Shown here: positions 1-5,972 of the stretch, one piece after another
Layout: each line of letters begins with the position of its first letter
How positions within the stretch are numbered: the first letter of the stretch is position 1
DNA from: Planctomycetota bacterium
GTDB lineage: Bacteria > Planctomycetota > Phycisphaerae > Sedimentisphaerales > SM23-30
Assembly: GCA_029573975.1 (NCBI GenBank)
Contig: JAKQBU010000152.1
Span: 1-8,359 of the forward strand
Direction of reading: 5' to 3'
DNA: 8,359 nt
Made by a program: the position numbers and the translations under genes
Notes under the pieces: generated by a model
Seen by the model: only the letters and a program-made list of their open reading frames with translations
Database searches by the model: none
Told to the model about the DNA's origin: nothing

Positions 1-557
1 GAGGAGGCTGCCTGACTGCCGTTCACGACAATCTTGGTACGGGTGGAATTGCCGGCATACATGCTGTTAATAAAGGTGGCGTGAATCTCAAATTTCCCCG
101 CGAAGGGAGCCGTGAAACGGGTGCAGGACTGATTGTATAAATCGACCGAACTATCCGGCGTCATCATATTGGTCTGGCCCGCCGCCCAATACATATCCCC
201 GGGCCAATCATCATGGTAAACCGAACCGGAACTGGTGTTGATGCCGTTGTTGCCGTATTTATCCGGACCATCCCAGCCGCCGTTCAGGCTCCAGTTATTC
301 AGCGCTGGCTCGCTTGCCCAGGGATTGTGTTGGCCCGTGCCATAATGCGGATCGGGAATAAACCGGTCGTACAAATGAAAGGCCGCGATATTGCCCGATT
401 CCAGATAGCCATACGACCACACCCCATTCGGATTGGCAGACAAGGCCGGTTCCGCGGCTATGGGCCAGTCCGCATTATGATCCCAGCCCTGAACCGCCTG
501 GCAGGCGACTAAACAGAACATAATCCCGATAACCGAAAGACTCTTTTTGAACATCAT
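1..557 (-). CDS. Secreted protein, N-terminal part (runs off the left edge)
   Basis: The frame is open from ATG at 557 to the window edge, giving 185 codons without a stop. Residues 1-24 form an export signal: MMFKK, a hydrophobic core, then LVAC at 16-19 and AVQG at 21-24. LVAC fits a lipobox (lipoprotein, Cys19), but ordinary signal-peptidase cleavage after A21 or G24 is equally possible. The mature part is rich in Trp, Gly, Asn and Tyr and carries NPNGVWSYGY at residues 42-51. I associate that motif with secreted jelly-roll-like proteins of planctomycetes and Verrucomicrobia, many of which end in PEP-CTERM; the C-terminus is not visible here. AGGAG (563-567) lies 5 nt before the first ATG and 8 nt before a second in-frame ATG at 554, so either start works. 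A strong promoter and a long leader precede it. Function is unknown; surface or extracellular attachment is an inference. Confidence 0.85.
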   Translation of the reverse strand, partial: MMFKKSLSVIGIMFCLVACQAVQGWDHNADWPIAAEPALSANPNGVWSYGYLESGNIAAFHLYDRFIPDPHYGTGQHNPWASEPALNNWSLNGGWDGPDKYGNNGINTSSGSVYHDDWPGDMYWAAGQTNMMTPDSSVDLYNQSCTRFTAPFAGKFEIHATFINSMYAGNSTRTKIVVNGSQAAS

Positions 558-746
558 GTTTTCTCCTGATTGACGGAACCGCCAAAAGCCGATTTCGTCA
601 TCCAAATCAGCTCTGGCTCCCCACTAACAAGGGATCGAAGAGCTTTTGACGCTTGCGGCCTGAATACGGTCAATAGGTACTTTTTATTTTTTTACGCAAA
701 AACGCCTATTGGGTTACAAAAGGCTGCCAAAACAAAAAAACAAGTC
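558..746 (-). promoter_or_regulatory. Long structured 5' leader of the secreted-protein gene
   Basis: If transcription starts about 6 nt after the -10 box at 752-757, the message carries about 190 untranslated bases. Pairing visible on paper: AGCTCT (609-614) with AGAGCT (639-644), extended across a 2-nt bulge by CAAA (603-606) with TTTG (645-648); inside it TCCC (618-621) with GGGA (631-634). CAATAGG (671-677) pairs with CCTATTG (705-711) around a T/A-rich spacer. GATTT (591-595) with AAATC (604-608), and CAAAAG (583-588) with CTTTTG (643-648), would compete with the first structure. I do not recognise a known riboswitch class. This stretch and the promoter fill the 305-base gap between the two minus-strand genes; I see no gene in it. 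Confidence 0.4.
625..641. repeat. Copy 1 of a 17-nt element shared with 7818-7834
   Basis: TAACAAGGGATCGAAGA here matches TAACCAGGGATCGAAGA at 7818-7834 in 16 of 17 positions, and both are followed by a CTTTT run. Both copies are intergenic and both contribute one arm of a hairpin. It may be a small dispersed intergenic element or a coincidence. Confidence 0.35.
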
Positions 747-751
747 GTGCT

Positions 752-780
752 ATTATATCATGATCGGATATTTTTTGCAA
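752..780 (-). promoter_or_regulatory. Sigma70-type promoter for the secreted-protein gene
   Basis: Read on the minus strand, TTGCAA (780-775, four of six consensus bases) is followed after exactly 17 nt by a perfect TATAAT (757-752). The start would be near 746. It points at the gene beginning at 557. Confidence 0.7.
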
Positions 781-862
781 AATTCTAAATTCATTCTTAC
801 CACTGATTGCCCTTTCGCCCAGATCCCCCTAAAAAACTCATAAAGACTTCTAAATAAACATC

Positions 863-1057
863 TTACAATTTCCACGCCTTGGCGAAAGCCTGGAAACTGC
901 GGTCATAGGTGCTCTCGGCCTCAGCTGGGAAACAGCAGCCGGGCAACTCCCGGTTTTTCAAATGATAAGCCAGACAATCACAACACAGCCCCCGACGCGA
1001 ACACCCAGCATACGTACAACCGCAACTTTTACTGTTTTTTTCCTTTTTGCATTCCAT
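863..1057 (-). CDS. Small cysteine-rich protein, DUF6485 family
   Basis: The protein has 64 residues, starts MECKKEKN and holds nine cysteines: C3, C12, C14, C19, C25, C26, C28, C41 and C42. The order MEC-KKEK, CGCTY, CSRRGLCCDC, AYHLKNRELPGCCFP and TYDRSF agrees with the DUF6485 family as I know it, which is about this length. The cysteines suggest a metal or Fe-S site, but the role is unknown. It has no signal peptide or membrane segment, so it is probably cytosolic. The frame extends upstream to a TTG at 1117, but the extra 20 residues are not family-like and the family begins at MEC, so ATG 1057 is chosen. No good Shine-Dalgarno sequence precedes either start, so the message may be leaderless or weakly initiated. 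It appears to be a single-gene unit, divergent from the DUF502 gene. Confidence 0.8.
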   Translation of the reverse strand: MECKKEKNSKSCGCTYAGCSRRGLCCDCLAYHLKNRELPGCCFPAEAESTYDRSFQAFAKAWKL

Positions 1058-1142
1058 GGTTTCAGAATAAGGATTACGCCGTAATTTTTCAAAAAAATAA
1101 TCCGGCTCCGAAGCCAATCCGAATGCGCATATTCGTAAAATA

Positions 1143-1170
1143 AATATATATAAGCACTTATGTTGGCGAA
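1143..1170 (-). promoter_or_regulatory. Possible weak promoter for the DUF6485 gene
   Basis: On the minus strand TATATT (1148-1143) lies 16 nt after TTCGCC (1170-1165), which is a poor -35 box. The stretch 1131-1160 is very AT-rich and lies between divergent genes, so a promoter here is plausible, but this exact choice is uncertain. Confidence 0.25.
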
Positions 1171-1193
1171 GGCTTCTGCCGATTTAAATTCTA

Positions 1194-1222
1194 TTGACCA
1201 AGCCCGTATTTACAGATAAACT
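1194..1222 (+). promoter_or_regulatory. Candidate sigma70 promoter for the rightward gene cluster
   Basis: TTGACC (1194-1199, five of six) is followed after 17 nt by TAAACT (1217-1222, four of six, with the conserved first T, second A and last T). The start would be near 1229, leaving about 97 nt of leader before the DUF502 start. Whether it also serves hpf to rng is unknown; no clearly better promoter was found at 2187-2249. Confidence 0.45.
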
Positions 1223-1229
1223 AATACGG
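1204..1229. repeat. Inverted repeat around the -10 box, candidate operator
   Basis: CCGTATT (1204-1210) and AATACGG (1223-1229) are perfect 7-base inverted repeats separated by 12 nt, centred on the proposed -10 region of the promoter at 1194-1222. This geometry fits binding of a dimeric repressor. A direct repeat of ACGGAT (1226-1231, 1234-1239) overlaps its right arm. No regulator gene is in the window. Confidence 0.35.
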
Positions 1230-1325
1230 ATTAACGGATCCTTGGGATTTTCGTTAAGTACGCTTGGTAAAAGGATTTAGTAGATAAATACGCGATGGAT
1301 CCGGGCCTTGGAAAGGTAAACCGCG

Positions 1326-2186
1326 ATGGCGAAAGGAACTAAAGAGGGGTTTGCTTCTGATTTTCGCCGGTTTTTCCTGCGGGGCCTGGCAACCTTGTTG
1401 CCGACCGTCCTGACCATCGTGGTTTTGGTCAAATGTTTTGAATTTGTACAAAACAATATTAGTGTATATATTAACGAAGGTGTGATTCGGCTGATCGTGC
1501 TGGCCAAACACGATTATCCGCAGCTAAGACCGGAAGAGATAGAACAGTATATAAGTGAAAATCAACTGTCGGTTGTCACCAGCGCCCAGGACCCAGCCGT
1601 AAAGAACGGGGCCCGGCTGTGGAAATTGCGCAAGCAGTGGAACCAGGGTTGGAAGTCCCTGATCGGTTTCGGGCTGGCGATTTTGCTGGTCTATTTTCTG
1701 GGCCGGATGTTCGCCGGTTATATAGGCAGAAAGATATGGCAGATGTTTGAAAGCACCGTGCAGCAGGTACCTGGATTCAAGCAGGTGTATCCCTACGTGA
1801 AACAGGTAACCGATTTTTTGTTTGGCGAGAAAAAAATCGAATTCAATCGGGTGGTCATCATACCGTACCCGAGCAAAGACTTTTGGTCCATCGGACTGGT
1901 AACCGGCTGCGGGTTCCGGGAAGTGGCGGAAAAAACCCAGCAGGAGTTTCTGACGGTTTTTGTCCCAACCTCACCCACCCCTATTACCGGCTACGTGGTT
2001 TATGTAAAGAAAGAAGATGCGATTGATTTGCCGATTCCCATTGATGCGGCTTTGCGTTTTATTGTCAGCGGAGGAGTCATTGTGCCCGGGCGCCAGCCTC
2101 TTGCCACCCAACTGGCGAATCTGCCATCCGACGAGACGGTGGCTGGGACGGAGGCTCCAAGGGGACTAAAAAATGAAAAGCCATAA
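1326..2186 (+). CDS. DUF502 family membrane protein
   Basis: This 286-residue protein of unknown function matches the DUF502 family (COG2928), which also includes plant LCV/COV1-type proteins. Two membrane helices are visible, about residues 16-36 (LATLLPTVLTIVVLV) and 111-131 (SLIGFGLAILLVYFLG). They are separated by about 75 mostly polar residues, longer than I would expect in compact members. After helix 2 come the family hallmarks VYPYVKQVTDFLF (about 154-166) and VFVPTSPTPITGYVVYV (about 211-227). The C-terminal 30 residues are polar and probably disordered. GGAAAGG (1310-1316) lies 9 nt before the ATG. The gene leads the rightward cluster and ends 63 nt before hpf; membership of the same transcript is possible, not shown. 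Its codons are mixed at the third position, with many TTT and TTG, unlike the C-ending codons of the genes from ptsN on. Confidence 0.88.
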   Translation: MAKGTKEGFASDFRRFFLRGLATLLPTVLTIVVLVKCFEFVQNNISVYINEGVIRLIVLAKHDYPQLRPEEIEQYISENQLSVVTSAQDPAVKNGARLWKLRKQWNQGWKSLIGFGLAILLVYFLGRMFAGYIGRKIWQMFESTVQQVPGFKQVYPYVKQVTDFLFGEKKIEFNRVVIIPYPSKDFWSIGLVTGCGFREVAEKTQQEFLTVFVPTSPTPITGYVVYVKKEDAIDLPIPIDAALRFIVSGGVIVPGRQPLATQLANLPSDETVAGTEAPRGLKNEKP

Positions 2187-2249
2187 AGTAAGGCAGGTTG
2201 TGACCAGAGAAAGGAATACCTCTTCCCCCATTAGAAAGGAGTTTGCGAA

Positions 2250-2609
2250 GTGTTGAAAAAAATAACAGCCAGGCACATGGACGTAACCGATGCGATGAAG
2301 GCTTTTGTGGAGAAAAAAATTGCCAAGTTGAGCAAATATTATAATCGGATCTCTGAAATCGAGGTGATTGTGGATAAAGAGGGTCTGGCCTATAAAGTGG
2401 ACCTGATCATCAAGGCTGATAACCGCCCGCCCTTTGTCGTCCATCAGGCCGGCGAAGATTTGTACGCCTGCGTGGATCTGGCCGTGGACAAGAGCGAACG
2501 CCAGTTGACCCGCCATAAGGAAAAATCCCGCAATCACAAGGGCCGGACCGGTGCTGCCGAAGCGACCGTGGAGAAAATCGAATCGGAAAGCCCGCAAGCG
2601 GCCGACTAA
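2250..2609 (+). CDS. hpf: Ribosome hibernation promoting factor (short HPF/YfiA type)
   Basis: HPF/RaiA proteins bind the decoding site of the 30S subunit and stall idle ribosomes during starvation or stationary phase. The 119-residue product has the conserved N-terminal ARHMDVTDAMKAFVEKKI (residues 7-24), a central beta region (EIEVIVDKEG, YKVDLIIKA) and the C-terminal helix DLYACVDLAVDKSERQLTRHKEK (70-92, basic face). About 25 polar residues follow, but there is no second, dimerising domain, so this is the short form rather than the long HPF of Firmicutes. The start is GTG, supported by AAAGGAG (2235-2241) at 8 nt spacing and by the family's usual N-terminus. In proteobacteria hpf often lies beside ptsN in the rpoN cluster; the same pairing is seen here without rpoN in view. 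The 119-nt gap to ptsN holds three hairpins. Confidence 0.93.
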   Translation: MLKKITARHMDVTDAMKAFVEKKIAKLSKYYNRISEIEVIVDKEGLAYKVDLIIKADNRPPFVVHQAGEDLYACVDLAVDKSERQLTRHKEKSRNHKGRTGAAEATVEKIESESPQAAD

Positions 2610-2624
2610 AACTCAATAAACGTT

Positions 2625-2698
2625 CGTCTGCTCCCCCGCGAGCAGCGTGAAGCATGGAAAAACTGTCAGTGACAGGCTGTTTCCCCCCTCCGGGGGAA
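2625..2698 (+). other. Three successive hairpins between hpf and ptsN
   Basis: Hairpin 1: CTGCTC (2628-2633) with GAGCAG (2640-2645), extended by CG with CG across a bulged T2627. Hairpin 2: CTGTCA (2663-2668) and TGACAG (2670-2675), a perfect palindrome around G2669, which may be an operator half-site pair rather than an RNA stem because the loop would be only 3 nt. Hairpin 3: TTCCCCC (2681-2687) with GGGGGAA (2692-2698), loop CTCC, followed by TGAGATTTT. Hairpin 3 could act as a weak terminator or attenuator, or as a processing barrier that sets hpf and ptsN at different levels. The ptsN ribosome site (2718-2722) lies 19 nt beyond it. Confidence 0.45.
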
Positions 2699-2728
2699 TG
2701 AGATTTTAACTGGTAACAGGAGTAATGT

Positions 2729-3211
2729 ATGAAATTGAGTGATTTCATGGTGGGCAAGGCCATTGTCCCCAAACTCAAATCGCAGGAACGTGACGCCGTC
2801 ATTACGGAATTGGTGGATTCTCTGGTCCAGACCGGATGTGTTCCGGCCGCCCACAAAAAAGAAATCACCCAGAAAATCATCGAACGGGAAAAGCAGGGCA
2901 GCACCGGCATCGGCAAAGGCATCGCCGTACCCCACATCAAGCATCCCTCGGTCAAGCAAATTGTCGGAACCATCGGCTGCAGCAAGGAAGGCGTGGATTT
3001 CGCCTCCCTCGACAAAGCCCCTGTCTATTCTGTGCTGCTGCTGATCAGCCCCCCCAACAATCCCGACCGGCATCTGGAAGCCATGGAAAGCCTGTTCTCC
3101 CATTTGCAGCGGGAAATGTTCCGCAAGTTCCTGCGCCAGGCCGAAACCCGGGAAGAAATCGAGGATCTGCTGCAGGAAGCCGATGAGTCCCAAAACAACA
3201 ACCGTCTTTAA
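2729..3211 (+). CDS. ptsN: PTS EIIA component, type 2 / EIIA-Ntr-like
   Basis: The 160-residue product is a single EIIA type-2 (mannitol/fructose/Ntr) domain with no fused EIIB or EIIC. It accepts phosphate from HPr on a histidine; here that is His69 in GIGKGIAVPHIKH (60-72). The segment LLLISPPNNPDRHLEAMESL (103-122) carries the second conserved His (His115) of the active site. Length and architecture fit EIIA-Ntr, which regulates transporters, kinases and nitrogen or potassium responses instead of carrying sugar. AGGAG (2718-2722) lies 6 nt before the ATG; a nearby ATG at 2725 is out of frame. HPr follows 20 nt after the stop, and no permease gene is adjacent. The call as regulatory EIIA-Ntr instead of a stand-alone fructose EIIA rests on this context. 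Confidence 0.9.
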   Translation: MKLSDFMVGKAIVPKLKSQERDAVITELVDSLVQTGCVPAAHKKEITQKIIEREKQGSTGIGKGIAVPHIKHPSVKQIVGTIGCSKEGVDFASLDKAPVYSVLLLISPPNNPDRHLEAMESLFSHLQREMFRKFLRQAETREEIEDLLQEADESQNNNRL

Positions 3212-3231
3212 TTGCGAAAGGGTACCGGACG

Positions 3232-3525
3232 TTGCCGTCAACACAAGATAGCCATTACCTGGAACGTGAGGTGGAAATCCGGAATCCGGACGGCCTCCAT
3301 ATGCGCCCGGCCATGCAGATTGTGGACTGTGCCAGCCGCTTTCGCGCCCGCATCAGCATCTGCAAAAATACCCAGTGTGTGGACGGGAAAAGCATTATGC
3401 AGGTAACCATGCTGGCGGCCACCCAGGGAACCAAACTAAAACTTATTGCCGAGGGGGAGGACGCCCCCCAGGCCATCGAAGCCCTGGCCCTTTTGATCCA
3501 AAACGAAAAATTTGATATCGGGTAA
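3232..3525 (+). CDS. ptsH: Phosphocarrier protein HPr (Npr-like), TTG start
   Basis: The 97-residue HPr carries phosphate from enzyme I to EIIA proteins. NPDGLHMRPA (18-27) is the HPr signature with phosphorylatable His23 and the conserved Arg25. VDGKSIMQVTMLAATQG (50-66) is the regulatory region; Ser54 in KSIM corresponds to the Ser46 site that HPr kinase modifies in Gram-positive bacteria, so dual control is possible although no hprK is in the window. The C-terminal helix is EDAPQAIEALALLI. There is no ATG at the expected N-terminus. TTG 3232 is chosen because AAAGGG (3217-3222) lies 9 nt upstream; it gives about 8-10 residues more than typical HPr, and a CTG at 3259 would fit length better but has no ribosome site. 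The stop lies 2 nt before the ptsI ATG. Confidence 0.9.
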   Translation: MPSTQDSHYLEREVEIRNPDGLHMRPAMQIVDCASRFRARISICKNTQCVDGKSIMQVTMLAATQGTKLKLIAEGEDAPQAIEALALLIQNEKFDIG

Positions 3526-3527
3526 TC

Positions 3528-5267
3528 ATGGAAATTCTGAAAGGCATAGGCGTATCCCCCGGCGTAGGCATCTACACCGCGGTGGTCATTGAGGCGGAGA
3601 CCTACCGCATCCCCCGCCGCACGGTCCCCCTCGAACAAATCCGCCTGGAAAAACAGCGGCTCCGCCAGGCCTTCCTGGACGCCACCGAGGAAGTTACCCA
3701 CCTGCAAAGCTCCCAGTCCGAACTGTGGGACAGCAAAATCAAGGACATCTTCGCGGTGCACCTCCATTTTCTGCGGGATAAAAGCCTCCGCCGCAAAATC
3801 AGCGATTTGCTCGCCGAACAGAATTATACCGCCGAGTACGCCGTCAGCGTCACCCTGCGGGATATCGCCAAACACTTTGCCGGCGCCGGCGATGCCTATA
3901 TTTCTGAACGCGTCACCGATATTTACGATATCGAACGCCGCCTGCTGCGGCATTTGATCGGCAAACGCCGGGAAGAACTCCAGCACCTCACCGAACCGGT
4001 CGTCGTCGTTTCCCATGACCTGACTCCCACCCAGACCGCCTCCTTCGACAAACGCTTTGTCAAGGGCATCGCCACCGATGCCGGCGGGCGAACCTCCCAT
4101 ACCGCCATCGTTTCCCGCAGCCTGGGAATTCCCGCGGTCGTTGCCCTGGGCAATGTCACCGCGCTGGTGGCGGCGGGCGACCTGGTCATTGTGGACGGCA
4201 ACCGCGGCACCGTCATCATCAATCCCGACCAGGCCACGCTCGACGAATATAAAACCTTTGCCGCCGCCATCATCGAACAGGAACACGAGCTGGATGAACT
4301 GTCCCGCCTGCCGGCCGTAACCACCGACGGATTTCCCATTCAACTCTTCGGAAACATCGAATTGCCCGACGAGGCGGACATCACCCTGCAAAAAGGCGGC
4401 CAGGGCATCGGCCTCTACCGCACCGAATTCCTCTATCTGGGCTCGGATCACGATCCTTCGGAAGACGATCATTATGAAGCCTATATGACCACCATCCGCA
4501 GTTTCGGAAACCATCCCATCACCATCCGGACGGTGGATCTCGGCGCGGACAAATTCCTGCATCGCGACCGCTGGGTCAAAGAACCCAATCCGTTTCTGGG
4601 CCTCCGCTCCATCCGCTACTGCCTGAACCATCTGAACCTCTTCAAAACCCAGATGCGGGCCATCCTGCGGGCCTCGGTCCACGGCAACCTCAAAATCATG
4701 TTCCCCCTGATTACCAATATCCTGGAACTCCGCCAGGCCAAATGGGTCCTGGCCGACGTCAAGGAAGACCTCGAAGAACAGGGGATCCCCTTCAATGACA
4801 GCGTTCCCGTCGGCATCATGATCGAAACCCCCGCCGCCGCCATGACCGCCGATGACCTGGCCGATGAAGTCGATTTCTTCAGCATCGGCACCAACGATTT
4901 AATTCAATACACCCTGGCGGTGGACCGGGCCAACGAACATGTCGCTTCCCTCTACAGCCCGGCCCATCCGGCCGTCCTGAATCTAATCCGCCAGGTGTAT
5001 CAGTCGGCCAAGCGGGCCAAAATCGACATCAGCCTCTGCGGCGAGATGGCCTCCGAAACCGAGTTCACCCCCCTGTTGCTGGGTTTCGGTTTCACCACCC
5101 TCAGCCTGGCCCCGCCCCGCATTCCGGAGATCAAAAAAATCATCCGGTCCGTTTCCATGTCCCAGTGCCGGCGGATCGCCCGCAAGGCCCTCACCTTTGA
5201 CACCGACAAACAAACCATCAGCTATCTACGCGCCCAGGTGCAGGATATTCTGGCCAATGTGGATTGA
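3528..5267 (+). CDS. ptsI: PTS enzyme I (PEP-protein phosphotransferase)
   Basis: Enzyme I takes phosphate from phosphoenolpyruvate and passes it to HPr in the cytoplasm. All 579 residues of the classical architecture are present. The N-terminal HPr-binding helical domain and swivelling domain carry GGRTSHTAIVSRSLGIPAVV (187-206) with phospho-His191. The C-terminal PEP-binding barrel has Arg298 (LYRTEFLY), Arg334 (TIRTVDLGADK), Glu433 (MIETPAA), Asp457 (GTNDLIQYT) and catalytic Cys504 (LCGEMA). Each lies two residues after its E. coli EI equivalent. No N-terminal GAF domain is fused, so this is PtsI-like in form instead of PtsP/EI-Ntr, despite its EIIA-Ntr-like neighbour. No clear ribosome site precedes the ATG, which is 2 nt after the HPr stop, so translation is probably coupled. 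The stop overlaps the next start (TGATG). Confidence 0.97.
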   Translation: MEILKGIGVSPGVGIYTAVVIEAETYRIPRRTVPLEQIRLEKQRLRQAFLDATEEVTHLQSSQSELWDSKIKDIFAVHLHFLRDKSLRRKISDLLAEQNYTAEYAVSVTLRDIAKHFAGAGDAYISERVTDIYDIERRLLRHLIGKRREELQHLTEPVVVVSHDLTPTQTASFDKRFVKGIATDAGGRTSHTAIVSRSLGIPAVVALGNVTALVAAGDLVIVDGNRGTVIINPDQATLDEYKTFAAAIIEQEHELDELSRLPAVTTDGFPIQLFGNIELPDEADITLQKGGQGIGLYRTEFLYLGSDHDPSEDDHYEAYMTTIRSFGNHPITIRTVDLGADKFLHRDRWVKEPNPFLGLRSIRYCLNHLNLFKTQMRAILRASVHGNLKIMFPLITNILELRQAKWVLADVKEDLEEQGIPFNDSVPVGIMIETPAAAMTADDLADEVDFFSIGTNDLIQYTLAVDRANEHVASLYSPAHPAVLNLIRQVYQSAKRAKIDISLCGEMASETEFTPLLLGFGFTTLSLAPPRIPEIKKIIRSVSMSQCRRIARKALTFDTDKQTISYLRAQVQDILANVD

Positions 5268-5941
5268 TGCAGCAAACTATGCAAACCGGGAATAACGAAA
5301 TACGAATGCAACTGGCCCTTTGGTTTTCCCTGCACGGCGATCTCCGGTTCCTTTCCCATCACGATACCATGCGGCTCTGGCAGCGGGCCTTTACCCGCGC
5401 CCAATTCCCCATTCGCTACAGCAGCGGCTTCAATCCCCATATGCGCCTGTCGCTGCCTCTGCCGCGCAGCGTGGGCATGGCCTGCCGCCGGGAACTGCTG
5501 CTGGCGGAATGGCAAGGGACAGCCTTGACCGCCGATCAGCACGCTGCTTTGCAAAAGGAACTGCCCGCCGGCCTGGCCGTCCGGGAGGCCTCGCTGGTCC
5601 CCGCCCACCGGGCCTATCAACCCCAGTGGGCCGTCTATCGCCTCCAGCTCGGCCCGCAGGTGGACGGCGACGCCCTGCAAGCCCGCATTGAGGCCTTCCT
5701 GCAGAAAAAAGAATGCACCATCGTTCGCCCGGCCCACGGCCGCCACCCGAAACGAAAGATCCCCGCGCGAACCTGCCTGGCCGAACTCCGGCGGGAGGGC
5801 GCCAGCCTGATCTACAAACTGCTGATTCAGCCCAAAGGAACCGTCCGTCTGGACGAAATTGCGGAATTACTGGAAATACAAAAGCCCGGCGATATCCTCG
5901 GCATCGAAAGGCTCGAAACCGAATATCACGCCGGGAATTAA
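5267..5941 (+). CDS. DUF2344 / TIGR03936 radical-SAM-linked protein
   Basis: This 224-residue protein belongs to the family that usually accompanies, or is fused to, a B12-binding radical SAM enzyme (TIGR03960) and often lies next to an RNase E/G gene. Its biochemical role is not established. Family hallmarks: GDLRFLSHHDTMRLWQRA (24-41) and YSSGFNPHMRLSLPLP (51-66), followed by VGMACRRELL. A basic stretch (about residues 155-166, GRHPKRKIP) and a short C-terminal domain (RLDEIAELLEIQ) follow. ATG 5267 overlaps the ptsI stop by one base, a typical coupling arrangement. The first 13 residues are not family-like, and ATG 5306 (MQLALWF) would give the usual N-terminus but has only a weak ribosome site. 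Downstream, rng follows after 31 nt, as the family context predicts. No radical SAM partner is in the window. Confidence 0.87.
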   Translation: MQQTMQTGNNEIRMQLALWFSLHGDLRFLSHHDTMRLWQRAFTRAQFPIRYSSGFNPHMRLSLPLPRSVGMACRRELLLAEWQGTALTADQHAALQKELPAGLAVREASLVPAHRAYQPQWAVYRLQLGPQVDGDALQARIEAFLQKKECTIVRPAHGRHPKRKIPARTCLAELRREGASLIYKLLIQPKGTVRLDEIAELLEIQKPGDILGIERLETEYHAGN

Positions 5942-5972
5942 CAAAATATTATTTTTCGGAAAGGATTATCAT

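Noticed and set aside
558..746. Known riboswitch such as cyclic-di-GMP or B12
   Set aside because: The hairpins do not show the conserved core sequences of these classes as far as I can tell by eye.
570..788. 72-codon plus-strand open frame
   Set aside because: It begins at TTG without a ribosome site, covers the leader and promoter of the minus-strand gene, and has no recognisable family.
558..860. A sigma54 (GG-N10-GC) promoter, as known for some PEP-CTERM regulons
   Set aside because: No convincing TGGCAC-N5-TTGC pattern was found upstream of the secreted-protein gene, whereas a sigma70-type promoter fits well.
1058..1117. Upstream extension of the DUF6485 gene to a TTG start
   Set aside because: The 20 added residues are not family-like, and no ribosome site supports the TTG.
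1236..1302. Two GGATCC sites near the DUF502 start
   Set aside because: A six-base word occurring twice is expected by chance and has no structural context here.
3255..4682. 475-codon open frame on the minus strand
   Set aside because: It lies antisense to HPr and ptsI, which are certain. The C-ending codons of those genes remove stop codons from this antisense frame, and the translation is low-complexity with no family.
5859..5972. Upstream extension of rng
   Set aside because: The extra 38 residues overlap the DUF2344 gene and do not resemble the family. TTG 5973 has a well-spaced ribosome site and a family-like N-terminus.
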